A DNA stretch of 42,044 nt from Propionibacterium sp. Its GTDB lineage: Bacteria; Actinomycetota; Actinomycetes; Propionibacteriales; Propionibacteriaceae. This document shows, piece after piece, positions 25,586 to 34,267 of this stretch (the first letter of the stretch is position 1; each line of letters starts with the position of its first letter). A program made the position numbers and the translations under genes. Where the stretch lies: positions 1 to 42,044 of the forward strand of contig JAAYVB010000039.1 of the NCBI GenBank assembly GCA_012517405.1, written 5' to 3'. A model generated the notes under the pieces. The model was not told where the DNA came from, searched no databases, and saw nothing but the letters and a program-made list of their open reading frames with translations.

Positions 25586-26539
25586 TCAGATCATTGCGGC
25601 GTGGATGGCGTCGATAGTCTCCAGAGTGTGCAGTGTCCTCTGCTGATCGGGGGTCGGGTCGGCCCCGGCGACCAGTTCGGCGAACCGCTTGATCTCGAAT
25701 GCCATGTTCGCCGGTGAGAGATCGATCTTCTGGGATTCGGACTTGCCGTCCAGGTAGGTGACCACGAGTTCGCGGGGGGCCGCGATCCGGTCGAAAGTCA
25801 GGGTCGCAAGCTCGCCCTGGATCTCGCACGGCCGGTCGGATGCGGTGATCTTCGAATAGGACAGGTCGACGACCATGCCCGGATAGCGGGCCAGCACGGC
25901 TCCCGCACCATCGACACCCGATCCGACGGTCACCTTTGCTGCGCTCACCGACTGCGGGGCGCCGAAGAGGTCCACCATCATCGATACGCAATAGACCCCG
26001 ATGTCATACAGCGCTCCCCCGGCGAGCTTGGGGTCGAAGATGTTCACGGATTGTCCGGCGAGCACCAGGTCGTAGCGGGACGACCGCTGTGAGTAGGCCA
26101 GTGAGGCCCGGCGGATCTGTCCGAGGTCGGGTAGCAGGGACCGGAGCGCTGAGGTGCCCGGATCGTAGGCGTTGCGCATGCCTTCGAAGATCACGACCCC
26201 ATGTTCTGCCGCGGTGTCCAGCAGCGCCGAGAATTCGGCGGCGGTGGGGGCTGCGGGCTTCTCCAAGAAGACATGCTTGCCTGCATCGATCGCTCGCAGT
26301 GCCTGCTCGTAGTGGGCACCGTTCGGGCTGGCGACGTAGACGGCGTCGACATCGTCCGACCCCAGCATCGTGTCCAGGTCGGTCCAGGTGACGTCGGTGC
26401 CGAAGGCGGTCGCGGCCTTCTGAGCGGTTTCCGGGCTGCGGGAGTAGACCCCGGCCAGCGCGACCTGCGGAACCTGGTCCATGGCATCGACGAATTGGTA
26501 GGTGATCCTGCTGGTGCCGATCGTGGCAATACGAATCAT
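25586..26539 (-). CDS. Gfo/Idh/MocA-family oxidoreductase
   Basis: 317 residues, ATG at 26,539. An N-terminal Rossmann fold (MIRIATIGTSRITYQFVDAM) is followed by the family motif HVFLEKPAAPTAAEFSALLD, where E-K-P carries the catalytic-site lysine. The C-terminal alpha/beta domain (GGALYDIGVYCVSMMVDLFG) has the conserved D-x-G-x-Y. Such enzymes oxidise or reduce sugars, inositols or related compounds with NAD(P); the substrate is not evident. The gene is convergent with the SIP gene, stops 11 bases apart, and divergent from the exporter gene on the other side. It is complete. Confidence 0.92.
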   Translation of the reverse strand: MIRIATIGTSRITYQFVDAMDQVPQVALAGVYSRSPETAQKAATAFGTDVTWTDLDTMLGSDDVDAVYVASPNGAHYEQALRAIDAGKHVFLEKPAAPTAAEFSALLDTAAEHGVVIFEGMRNAYDPGTSALRSLLPDLGQIRRASLAYSQRSSRYDLVLAGQSVNIFDPKLAGGALYDIGVYCVSMMVDLFGAPQSVSAAKVTVGSGVDGAGAVLARYPGMVVDLSYSKITASDRPCEIQGELATLTFDRIAAPRELVVTYLDGKSESQKIDLSPANMAFEIKRFAELVAGADPTPDQQRTLHTLETIDAIHAAMI

Positions 26540-26699
26540 GACTGAACTTTACGGCAACCGCGCGGTCTCAGCTGGCTCGTCGAGGTGGGCCGACGAGCAG
26601 CAGCGCCGACCGTGGCAGATTCGGCACCGAAGATCCTGCATGATCCAGACTGCGAACGGGCCCGCTGAGGGAGTTCGCCCCAGCGCGTAGGGTGTGCCG

Positions 26700-27896
26700 G
26701 TGAGCAAACGTGTTGGCCTGCAGACGACGATCATCGTGGCGATGCTGTCGATGATCGGACCTTTCACCATTGATTCCGTCTTCCCAGCATTTGCACGCAT
26801 CGGGGTACAGTTCGGCGCCTCGGATGCCGCTCTTCAGCAGATCACCAGCATCTATCTGTTCAGCTACGCCTTCGCGAGTCTGTTCCACGGCCCGATCTCC
26901 GATTCGGTCGGACGCAAGCCCGTCATGGTTGCGGGCATGGCCGCCTTCACGCTCGCCTCGATTGGCTGTGCCCTGGCCCCCAGCCTGGCCGTGCTGCTGG
27001 TCTTCCGGGCGGTTCAGGGCATCTTCGCGGGCGCCGCCCAGATCATCTCCCGGGCGCTTGTCCGTGATCTCCATGACGGCTGGCAAGCGCAAAGAGTGAT
27101 GGCTCAGGTCTCGATGATCTTCGGTATCGCGCCCGCGCTGGCACCGGTGGTCGGCGGCTGGCTGCTGGCGATTGGCGACTGGGAAGTCATCTTCTTCTTC
27201 CTGACCGGCTACGCCGCACTGCTGCTGGCTCTGATCACCTTCGGGCTGCCCGAGTCTCACCCCGAAGAGAAAAGGACGCCGTTGCAGATGGGCCCGATCT
27301 TCGCCAACATGCGCAATGTGGCCGCGGACGGTCCGTTCGCGCGGCTGGCGTTCGCGTCGTCGCTCGGCTTCTCCGCGCAGTTCCTCTACATCGCCGGTGC
27401 ACCGATCTTCATCGTCCGGCTTCTCGGGCTGGGCGAACGAGATTTCTGGGTTTTCTTCGTACCGATGATCACCGGCATGATTCTCGGCTCCTACGTGAAT
27501 TCGCGGCTGGCCGAATGGGGGCATTCTCAGAAGGTGGCGAGCATCGGGCTGGCCATCATGTTGGGAGCGATTGCGCTGAATCTGGGCCTCACGTCGTCAC
27601 CACTGGCCACCCAGCTGCCCTGGCCGATCGTCGGCCCCGCGCTGATCGCCTTCGGCATGTCGCTGGCCTTCCCGATCCTGCAGTTGACGATGCTCGATTT
27701 GTTCCCCGAGAAACGTGGCACGGCCGCGTCCTTGCAGAGTTTCGTCTCGTTGCTGCTCAACGCACTCATCGCGGGGGTCGTCATCCCGGCGGTCTCGGCG
27801 AGCGTCTTCTCAATGGCGCTGGCCAGCGCCGTCTTCGGTGTCACCGCGGCGGGGTTGTGGGCTTGGCATCTGCTGGTTGCGCGGCGGGTGGCGTGA
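26700..27896 (+). CDS. Bcr/CflA-like MFS drug exporter
   Basis: 398 residues from the GTG at 26,700, chosen because TAGGGTG upstream is a fair ribosome site; a GTG two codons earlier (26,694) is the alternative. Twelve helices are visible. Blocks typical of the Bcr/CflA (DHA1) group are FTIDSVFPAFARIGVQFGAS, GPISDSVGRKPVMVAGMAAF (loop 2-3 motif) and VFRAVQGIFAGAAQIISRAL. Members export drugs such as bicyclomycin, or sulfonamides, using the proton gradient; the real substrate is unknown. It is divergent from the oxidoreductase, with 160 bases between. It is complete, with no sign of decay. Confidence 0.88.
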   Translation: MSKRVGLQTTIIVAMLSMIGPFTIDSVFPAFARIGVQFGASDAALQQITSIYLFSYAFASLFHGPISDSVGRKPVMVAGMAAFTLASIGCALAPSLAVLLVFRAVQGIFAGAAQIISRALVRDLHDGWQAQRVMAQVSMIFGIAPALAPVVGGWLLAIGDWEVIFFFLTGYAALLLALITFGLPESHPEEKRTPLQMGPIFANMRNVAADGPFARLAFASSLGFSAQFLYIAGAPIFIVRLLGLGERDFWVFFVPMITGMILGSYVNSRLAEWGHSQKVASIGLAIMLGAIALNLGLTSSPLATQLPWPIVGPALIAFGMSLAFPILQLTMLDLFPEKRGTAASLQSFVSLLLNALIAGVVIPAVSASVFSMALASAVFGVTAAGLWAWHLLVARRVA

Positions 27897-27964
27897 GGCG
27901 GGTCTGGGGCTGAAGGGGTGCTACTCGCCGTCCCCGGCTAACGCAACGCGCCGAAGATTCCATC

Positions 27965-28972
27965 TCATTGTGAACGGCCGTTGCTCTCCCTCGGGGGCTG
28001 CGGCCGCATGAAGCGGGATGCCCAAGCGAGTGCTCCCGCGCCCGCCGCGGTGGCGGCAAGCCCGGCCGGGAGCAGCCAGCCGGACCCGCTGCCGGGCGAG
28101 GTGGAGTCCGTGGATCGAGGGGACGGGCTCGATCGTGCGGATGCCGGGGTGTGGCCGGCAGGTGTGGGGTCGGGCGTCGGCAGGGGCACAGTCTGCTCCG
28201 TTGGGACGGAGGCGACGCTCGGCGTTGGCGCTTGGCTGGGTTGGGACGCCGCGACCAGTGCCCGAGCATCGGGCCACAACTGTGCGCGCACCTGCGGATA
28301 CAGTGCGTCCCCGGGGCAGGTCGTCTGTGACATATCGCGATGCCCGGCGATCGGATCGGTCGCCACCTCGGTGCCTGCCGGCCACAGTGTTGAACCGCGC
28401 GATACGAATCGCACCTGGCTGCCCTCGCTGAGGTCGATTCGGTAGGTCGCGGCCTGCCAAGCCAACAGGTGCGCGGCGGCCTCCATCGCCTCCGGGCTGG
28501 GCTCGATCGATGAGAAGTCTCCGATGAAGCAGCAGAGCACTGCGAACCCCTGACTGCCGCCGGTGGCGTCGCCCTTTACGGGCGAGGTCAGGCTTCCTTG
28601 GCGCCCCTCCCACAGCCCACCGAACGGGTCGACGAAGAAGTTGTAGGCCACGTCAGGCCAACCCTTCGTTTGAGTGTGGTAGTCGAAGAAACTGCGGATC
28701 CGTCCCGGAATCTGGTCGGGCGTGTCCCCGTTCGGGCTGGCCGAGTGGTGGACGAGCAGAAAACGGGCGTCACCTGACTCTTCTGCTTCCAGCTGACCGA
28801 TCGGTGCACGGCCTGCGGCCCAATCATCACGAGGATGAATGAAAGGCGCGTCAAGAGGGGGCGATGCCACCGCCGGACGCGCCAGCCCGCTGGCCAGCAC
28901 CGCCGATGCCCCAGCGACCAGGACCGTGCGCCGGCTCAGCCGCGTGTTCAGCCAACCTGGCGTGGATAGCAA
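27965..28972 (-). CDS. Secreted N-acetylmuramoyl-L-alanine amidase (PGRP/amidase_2)
   Basis: 335 residues from a TTG at 28,972; GAGAGGCGGG upstream is its ribosome site. Residues 11-35 are a twin-arginine-like signal (RLSRRTVLVAGASAVLASGL). The catalytic domain has the zinc ligands in FLLVHHSASPNGD (H75 or H76), DPIAGHRDMSQTTCPGDALY (His and Cys), and the GGLWEGRQGS segment. It is followed by a Pro/Ser/Thr-rich linker and a C-terminal hydrophobic stretch (LLPAGLAATAAGAGALAWAS) with a basic end, so the enzyme is probably membrane-anchored outside the cell. It cleaves the amide bond between muramic acid and the stem peptide (family knowledge). Its start lies 25 bases inside the preceding gene, so translation is coupled. 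Confidence 0.9.
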   Translation of the reverse strand: MLSTPGWLNTRLSRRTVLVAGASAVLASGLARPAVASPPLDAPFIHPRDDWAAGRAPIGQLEAEESGDARFLLVHHSASPNGDTPDQIPGRIRSFFDYHTQTKGWPDVAYNFFVDPFGGLWEGRQGSLTSPVKGDATGGSQGFAVLCCFIGDFSSIEPSPEAMEAAAHLLAWQAATYRIDLSEGSQVRFVSRGSTLWPAGTEVATDPIAGHRDMSQTTCPGDALYPQVRAQLWPDARALVAASQPSQAPTPSVASVPTEQTVPLPTPDPTPAGHTPASARSSPSPRSTDSTSPGSGSGWLLPAGLAATAAGAGALAWASRFMRPQPPRESNGRSQ

Positions 28973-29892
28973 CTGCCGCCCGCCTCTCTGCCGAAGGTGC
29001 TGCAGATCGCCGTCGCCGAGTCACGAGAGCCGTACCCAGTAACGCCGAGAGCCCAATAGCCGCCGTTGAGGCCAGGAATGGCGTCCGAGTCGATCACCGA
29101 GATCTTCGGGCCGTACCCAGCCATCCCAGCGGCACGCGCCTGCGCGGAGGCCAGGGTGTTCTCGTTCTTGGGCAGGCTCTCCAGGATGGTGATCCACGTG
29201 CCGCTCGGCAGCGATGTCACCGCCTGGGCGGTCGACGTTGTCGGCTGTCTCTGGCTTGACGATTGGGACGACGGTGGGTTGGTCATGTGCGTCGGGGCTG
29301 GGGGCGCCGCAGTCCGCGCGGGGTTGCTGGACGCGTTGTCGGTCGCGGACGGCGCCGGCGCGATGGCGATCCAAGGATTCGGGCCCCAGATGCCGGCGGC
29401 CACCATGATCGCTCCGGCGATCAGCAAGACGGCTGCGACACCCACGATGACCAGCGCGAACTGCTGGGCGCCCTTGGGGCGCGAGCCGTACTGCACACCG
29501 ACGGGCTGGGATACGTAGTAGGCGGGGGCACTGGGGGGCTGATCGGCCGGGTACTGAGTGCCATATTGCGAAGAACCGTGGGATGAGGCGGGGTAGGACG
29601 AGGAGACTGGCGCCGAACTCCAGGATCCGGGCCCGGGCGGAGGCGGCGGCGGAGGTGGCGGCGGGGCCGTGGAGTAGGAAGGCCCGGGCGCGGCCTGCAG
29701 CGTCGCGTCAGGGCCGAAGCCGGGAATGATCGGCAGGTCCGGGTCGGTGTCGGCCAGAGCCGGGTCGAAGGACGCAAACGCGGCCGGACTGAAACTCGTG
29801 GTCTGGGGCGCCTCGTCCGCCGAGAGCCCGCAACGCGTGCAAATCCCTTGGGCCACCGCCGCCCCACACCAGTTGCATGCTTGCTCCGCCAT
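28948..29892 (-). CDS. Zinc-ribbon, Pro-rich, single-pass protein with SPOR-like end
   Basis: 314 residues; the ATG at 29,892 has a GGGGGAGA ribosome site, although the frame is open further upstream. Residues 6-21 are a zinc ribbon with four cysteines (CNWCGAAVAQGICTRCG). A disordered region with a run of eleven prolines follows, then one membrane helix (FALVIVGVAAVLLIAGAIMV). The C-terminal 80 residues (WITILESLPKNENTLASAQA and GGYWALGVTGYGSRDSATAI) resemble a SPOR domain, which binds peptidoglycan strands lacking stem peptides. Such strands are products of amidases, and the next gene in the operon is an amidase. I infer that this protein guides or senses the amidase. Confidence 0.75.
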   Translation of the reverse strand: MAEQACNWCGAAVAQGICTRCGLSADEAPQTTSFSPAAFASFDPALADTDPDLPIIPGFGPDATLQAAPGPSYSTAPPPPPPPPPPGPGSWSSAPVSSSYPASSHGSSQYGTQYPADQPPSAPAYYVSQPVGVQYGSRPKGAQQFALVIVGVAAVLLIAGAIMVAAGIWGPNPWIAIAPAPSATDNASSNPARTAAPPAPTHMTNPPSSQSSSQRQPTTSTAQAVTSLPSGTWITILESLPKNENTLASAQARAAGMAGYGPKISVIDSDAIPGLNGGYWALGVTGYGSRDSATAICSTFGREAGGSCYPRQVG

Positions 29893-30225
29893 CGTCTCCC
29901 CCGTCAGACGTTTCCCCTTGTGCCGACAATAGTCGGCCGGGAATGGTGCTGACTGCTGAGGCGTGGATTGCGGACGAAAGGTCCGCGCACGGGCCTGAAC
30001 GCCAGCCAGCTGAACAAGCTTCTCGGCGGCATGCGCGGAGTGAATATGCCGGCGTTTCTCTTTCTCCTTGCTTCTGCTCGCGCTACCCATTGGGCGCCGT
30101 CTATGTGGCGTCCTCAGTTGCGCGAGCATTTGCACGCATCGTCCTCCCATCCAGGCCGAGCAGGATGAATGGCTCGGTAAGGGCCCGCAGCTCCTCATGC
30201 GGGGGCACCCAGTGGGGCTTCGCAC

Positions 30226-30273
30226 GGGGTGAGTTTCTCCGGTACCCCGCGTGACGGCCGACTGATTGAGTAG
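30226..30273 (+). promoter_or_regulatory. LRV-family upstream element, copy 1
   Basis: 48 bases beginning GGGGTGAGTTTCTCCGGTAC and ending GACTGATTGAGTAG, 31 bases before the ATG at 30,304. Two more copies precede two paralogous genes at the same distance. The remainder of the gap 29,893-30,225 shows no gene, only shadow frames. The element may be a promoter or a regulator site. Confidence 0.75.
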
Positions 30274-30303
30274 AGTCGAATCGCCGAGAGAGGAAACCAA
30301 ACG

Positions 30304-31761
30304 ATGACGTTCCACAACGAAGGCGAAGCCCTGGCTGCATTGATGAGCGGCGGAGCCAGCCCCGAAGACCTTCGCGAAATCGTTACCGGCTATCCCCACT
30401 TGAGAGCTGCCGTGACCCTCTATCCGGCGACAGACACGGCCCTACTGGGCTGGCTTTCGGACCTCGGCGACCCCGCAGTCGCTCAAGCACTCGCCTCCAG
30501 ACAACGACCCCAACCACCGCAACCAACGCCCCCACCCCCACCCCCACCAGCGAGCAAATATGTGCAGACCACTGAGCAGCGCAGGAGTCGCCGCCAACTC
30601 ATACCGGCGATCGTCGCAGTGACCGTCGTGCTGGCGGTAGTCGCCACGATAATCGGATACCAGCGACTAACCGCGCCGCACCCCGCAACCCAGGTCATCG
30701 ACACCATCCGCACTGGCAACGGCGCCACCCCGCCGGTAATCGCCCCAGACGGCACGCTCTACGTAGGCAATTTGGGCGAGAGTACGGTATCGGTAATCAC
30801 CGGCAACCACGTCACTGCCACCATCCCCGTCGGCGCAACTCCTTGGGTAGCTGTGGCAGACGACGGCACCGTCTACGTAGTCAACCGCGATGACGACACC
30901 ATCTCGGTGATCAGCGACAACCACGTCACCGCCACCATTCCCGTCGGGAATGACCCCTGTCTGCCTGCGATAGCACCCGCCGGCACCGTCTACGTGTCCA
31001 ATTTCGGCGACGACACGGTATCGGTGATCAACGGCAACCGCCTCACCGCCACCATCCCCGTCCGCAAGAATCCGGAGTATCCGGTGATAGCTCCAGACGG
31101 CACCGTCTACGTTCTCAGTGTCGATGACCGAACCGTGTCGGTGATCAGCGGCAACCGCTTCACCGATGTCATCATCACCGGAGATCACCCTGACTTGCCG
31201 GTGATTGCTCCCGACGGCACCCTCTACGTGGCCAACACCGGCGACAACACCATATCGGTGATCAAAGACAAGCACCTCACCGCCACCATCCCCGTCGGCA
31301 AGGGCCCTTCCCTACCGGTGATCGCGCCGGACGGAACCGTCTACGTGACCAGCGCCGGTGACGGCACCGTATCGGTCATCAGAGGCAACGACGTCACCGC
31401 CACCATCCCCGTCGGCAACGACCCTATGCCGCCGGTGATAGCGCGAGACGGCACCGTCTACGTGGGCGACGGCTACAACGATGACGGCATTAACGACACC
31501 GAGCGCACGGTGTCGGTGATCAGAGGCCATGACGCCACCGCCACCATCCCCGTCGGCAAGCGCCCCTCGCGGCCTGTGGCGGCGCCCGACGGCACCATCT
31601 ACGTGGCCAATGCCGGCGACAGCACCGTATCGGTCATCAGCGGCAACCACGTCACCGCCACGATCCCCGTCGGCGACAACCCTTGGTTACCAGTGGTGGC
31701 GGCCGACGGATCCGTCTACGTTGCCAGCCCCGGGGGGGGAACCGTATCGGTTCTCGGTTAA
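30304..31761 (+). CDS. LRV-domain membrane protein with nine-repeat beta-propeller
   Basis: 485 residues; AGAGAGGAAACC precedes the ATG. Residues 1-66 are a variant leucine-rich-repeat (LRV)-like helical domain (ASPEDLREIVTGYPHLRAAV, YPATDTALLGWLSDLGDPAV). A proline-rich linker and one helix (about 99-118, preceded by RRSRR) place the N-terminus inside and the rest outside the cell. Then come nine repeats of about 39 residues, each like PDGTVYVxNxGDxTVSVI and TATIPVG, forming a YVTN-type beta-propeller. Repeat 7 has an 8-residue insertion. Propellers bind protein or sugar partners; the ligand is unknown. The near-identical repeats also give DNA-level direct repeats of about 117 bases. A G8 tract lies near the end, in frame. 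Confidence 0.85.
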   Translation: MTFHNEGEALAALMSGGASPEDLREIVTGYPHLRAAVTLYPATDTALLGWLSDLGDPAVAQALASRQRPQPPQPTPPPPPPPASKYVQTTEQRRSRRQLIPAIVAVTVVLAVVATIIGYQRLTAPHPATQVIDTIRTGNGATPPVIAPDGTLYVGNLGESTVSVITGNHVTATIPVGATPWVAVADDGTVYVVNRDDDTISVISDNHVTATIPVGNDPCLPAIAPAGTVYVSNFGDDTVSVINGNRLTATIPVRKNPEYPVIAPDGTVYVLSVDDRTVSVISGNRFTDVIITGDHPDLPVIAPDGTLYVANTGDNTISVIKDKHLTATIPVGKGPSLPVIAPDGTVYVTSAGDGTVSVIRGNDVTATIPVGNDPMPPVIARDGTVYVGDGYNDDGINDTERTVSVIRGHDATATIPVGKRPSRPVAAPDGTIYVANAGDSTVSVISGNHVTATIPVGDNPWLPVVAADGSVYVASPGGGTVSVLG

Positions 31762-31822
31762 GCCGCCGGATCACTCGAGCGGAGTTCAGGAGATATGCAC
31801 GCAGACTGCTGGATCCACGGCA

Positions 31823-31870
31823 GGGGTGAGTTCCTCCGGTACCCCGCGCCCCGGCCGACTGATTGACTAC
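31823..31870 (+). promoter_or_regulatory. LRV-family upstream element, copy 2
   Basis: Differs from copy 1 at about six of 48 positions and begins GGGGTGAGTTCCTCCGGTAC. It lies 31 bases before the ATG at 31,901 of the broken paralogue. Confidence 0.75.
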
Positions 31871-31900
31871 CACTGCGTGGCGAGCGAGGGAAGGCAGAGA

Positions 31901-32271
31901 ATGTTCCGAAATAAGGACCAAGCTCGCGCCGCGCTCAGGCCGGCACAGCCGCCCCAGAACACCTTGATGAGATCGTCACCACCCATCCACAGCTACGCAC
32001 CACAGTGGAGGCATATCCGGCAACCTACCCTGCTCTGTTGGACTGGCTCGCCAAATCGGCTGTCCCTAGCACGACCGGAACACTCGGCGCCTCAGAAAGA
32101 ACCATCAAACAGACAACCACATCAGCGCATTCCAATCGCCCAGAGACTCAGGGGTTCTCTCCTGGACCTCTGCCCGCTGAAGCACCGTTCGGCGATCGCA
32201 CCCCCGGTCAGCAACACGGCAAGGCTGATCCGGAGTCCCCGCCAGTTACGAACGGCGCACCATGGGCATGA
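31901..32271 (+). pseudogene. LRV-domain paralogue, frameshifted and truncated
   Basis: The ATG at 31,901 (MFRNKDQARAAL) aligns with the start of the intact paralogues. A frameshift at about 31,935-31,950 moves the rest into another frame: TAAPEHLDEIVTTHPQLRTT, then VEAYPATYPALLDWLAKSAV. These are the same LRV-like blocks in the same order. After the LRV domain there is only a polar Ser/Pro/Gln-rich tail ending at 32,271; the membrane helix and the propeller are missing. It keeps the upstream element and spacing of its relatives, so it derives from the same duplication. The next small gene starts at its stop. Confidence 0.75.
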
Positions 32272-32501
32272 AGTGGGTCGGCGCGGCGGTCGCGGTGTTC
32301 GTCCTTTGCTCCATCATCCAGGCGATGGGCGACTCCGACATGTTTAGCACCTCCTACTATGAGCCCGATAGCCCCATCCTCGATCTGCTGATGAACCTCA
32401 CGTTCTTCCCGGGCTGGTTCGCGACTGTCGCGTTCGCCTTCAAAGGCATCAGCACTCTCCTCAGCCCCGATCCCGAGGTGCGCTCAAGTCATCACGGCTA
32501 G
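32268..32501 (+). CDS. Small membrane protein
   Basis: 77 residues from the ATG at 32,268, which overlaps the stop of the LRV stub (ATGA); an ATG two codons earlier (32,262) is the alternative. Two hydrophobic segments are visible: VGAAVAVFVLCSIIQAMG near the N-terminus and LLMNLTFFPGWFATVAFAFK in the middle. The end is polar. I do not recognise it. The position, exactly coupled to the frame of a broken LRV gene, suggests either a partner of the former LRV protein or a shuffled membrane part of it. Confidence 0.5.
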   Translation: MKWVGAAVAVFVLCSIIQAMGDSDMFSTSYYEPDSPILDLLMNLTFFPGWFATVAFAFKGISTLLSPDPEVRSSHHG

Positions 32502-32600
32502 TGACGCCGCTGACTAGGTGCGGACGCGGAAACACCCAGAGCGTTGGCGAATCGCACCTTCTGGATCAGGGTCACACCATTGAACGTACCGTCGCGAGGC

Positions 32601-32648
32601 GGGGTGAGTTTCTCCGGTACCCGGACAGGCGAATGACTGGTTGACTAC
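32601..32648 (+). promoter_or_regulatory. LRV-family upstream element, copy 3
   Basis: Begins GGGGTGAGTTTCTCCGGTAC, identical to copy 1 over the first 22 bases, then diverges and ends TGACTGGTTGACTAC. It lies 31 bases before the ATG at 32,679. Confidence 0.75.
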
Positions 32649-32678
32649 TGCCACGCGCTGAGGGAAGGGAACACAACG

Positions 32679-34223
32679 ATGACGTTCGGCAACGAGGGCG
32701 AAGCCCTGGTCGCGCTGACGACCGGGAGGGCCACTCCCGAAGACCTCCGCGAAATCGTCACAAGCTATCCCCAGCTGAGAGCCAGCGTTGCCCTCTACCC
32801 CGCCACCGATGCACCCCTGCTCCACTGGCTCTCAGACCTCGGCGACCCGGCCGTGGCCCTCGCACTGGCCAGACGAACCACATCATCAGCAACACCTGAA
32901 TCCTGGAAAGCCGCCGAGCCAGCCTTCCGGGGCGGTGAAGCGCAGCCAGAGGCCCCTGGGGAGACAACGCCTGAATCCCCTCCGGTTGGCGAGCCGACCA
33001 GCCCGTCTCGACGGCTGAAAAAGAGACCGCTGCTCATTGTCGCCCTCGTCATCGCCATCGTGCTCGCAGCAACCGGATATCAACTCGTCCCTCGGCTGAT
33101 CGCTGTCCCGCACCCGGCAACTCAGGTCGTCGCAACCATCCCAGTAGACAGTCTGTTCACGACTCCGGTAGTGACGCCCGACGGAACTGTTTATCTCACC
33201 GGTCGCCTGAGCGGCGAAGTCACAGTGATCAAGGGCACTCAGATCATCAGCAGCTTCAACTTCGGCGACATGCTGACGACTCCGGTGGCGGCGCCAGATG
33301 GAACTATCTACCTGGCAAGAACGTTGGACAAATCGGTGATCGGAATCAGCGGCGCCCATGTCACCAACAAGATCGCTGTCGGAATGACTCCCCAGGAGGT
33401 GGCGGTGGCACCTGATGGAACCATCTACGTCACCCACAGCTCCGAAGCGACAGTGTCGGTGATCAACGGCACCAAGGTCACCGCCACCATCCCCGTCGGC
33501 AACGAACCCCAGGCGCCAGTAGTGGCAGCTGACGGAACCGTGTACGTGCCGAACGCCGGCGACGGTACGGTATCAGTGATCAAGGGCACCCAAGTCGCTG
33601 GCACGGTGACCATCGGCACCGATCCCCACGATCTCGAGAAATCCAGCGCCATCGAAGATCTCATCAACAAGATATTCGCGCCTGACCTGGTCGTGACACC
33701 TGACGGAACCGCTTATGCAACCAGCGCGAGAGATAGGACAGTCTCGGTGATTGATGAGGCGCGGGTCACTGGCACTATCCCCGTCGGCAACAGGCCCACC
33801 ACGCCAGCGGTCGCACCCAACGGAGCCGTCTACGTACCTAACTGGGACGATGGGACAGTAACAGCGATCAACGACAACAAGGCCACCACCATTCCCGTTG
33901 GCAAGAGCCCAGCGACGCCAGCGATCGCACCCAACGGGACCGTCTACGTGCCCAACTCTGGCGAGGGAACAGTCTCCGTGATCAAACGCACCAAGGTCAT
34001 TGCGACGATTCCCACTGGCACCAAGCCCGGCGTGCCAGCAGTCGCGCCCGATGGAACGGTCTACGTCCCCGATGAATCCGACGGGACAATAACAGTCATT
34101 TCCGGCACCAAGCTCGTCGCCACCATTCCCGTCGGCGCTCTGCCATATACGCCGGCGGTAGCACCCGACGGCACCGTCTACGTGCCAGACATCGGCGATG
34201 GGACCGTATCGGTTCTCCGCTGA
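32679..34223 (+). CDS. LRV-domain membrane protein with nine-repeat beta-propeller
   Basis: 514 residues, paralogue of the 485-residue protein upstream. GAGGGAAGGG precedes the ATG. The LRV-like domain (residues 1-66: ATPEDLREIVTSYPQLRASV and YPATDAPLLHWLSDLGDPAV) is about 75 percent identical by eye. A Pro/Glu-rich linker replaces the polyproline one; the helix is at about 117-136 after RRLKKR. Nine propeller repeats follow; repeat 5 has an insertion of about 18 residues (KSSAIEDLINKIFAPDLVV). The repeats are more diverged from each other than in the upstream paralogue. Topology: LRV inside, propeller outside. The RCC1 paralogue starts 45 bases after its stop and is probably co-transcribed. 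Confidence 0.85.
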   Translation: MTFGNEGEALVALTTGRATPEDLREIVTSYPQLRASVALYPATDAPLLHWLSDLGDPAVALALARRTTSSATPESWKAAEPAFRGGEAQPEAPGETTPESPPVGEPTSPSRRLKKRPLLIVALVIAIVLAATGYQLVPRLIAVPHPATQVVATIPVDSLFTTPVVTPDGTVYLTGRLSGEVTVIKGTQIISSFNFGDMLTTPVAAPDGTIYLARTLDKSVIGISGAHVTNKIAVGMTPQEVAVAPDGTIYVTHSSEATVSVINGTKVTATIPVGNEPQAPVVAADGTVYVPNAGDGTVSVIKGTQVAGTVTIGTDPHDLEKSSAIEDLINKIFAPDLVVTPDGTAYATSARDRTVSVIDEARVTGTIPVGNRPTTPAVAPNGAVYVPNWDDGTVTAINDNKATTIPVGKSPATPAIAPNGTVYVPNSGEGTVSVIKRTKVIATIPTGTKPGVPAVAPDGTVYVPDESDGTITVISGTKLVATIPVGALPYTPAVAPDGTVYVPDIGDGTVSVLR

Positions 34224-34267
34224 TTCGGCTACTGGATGGTACTTCCCCACGATCAACAAAGGTGGTC

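Noticed and set aside
29893..30399. Upstream extension of the zinc-ribbon protein to base 30,399
   Set aside because: The extension overlaps the start of the LRV gene and its element; the ATG at 29,892 has a good ribosome site and begins directly before the zinc ribbon.
30700..31750. 117-base repeats as a CRISPR array
   Set aside because: The repeats are in frame, encode propeller units and have no spacer structure.
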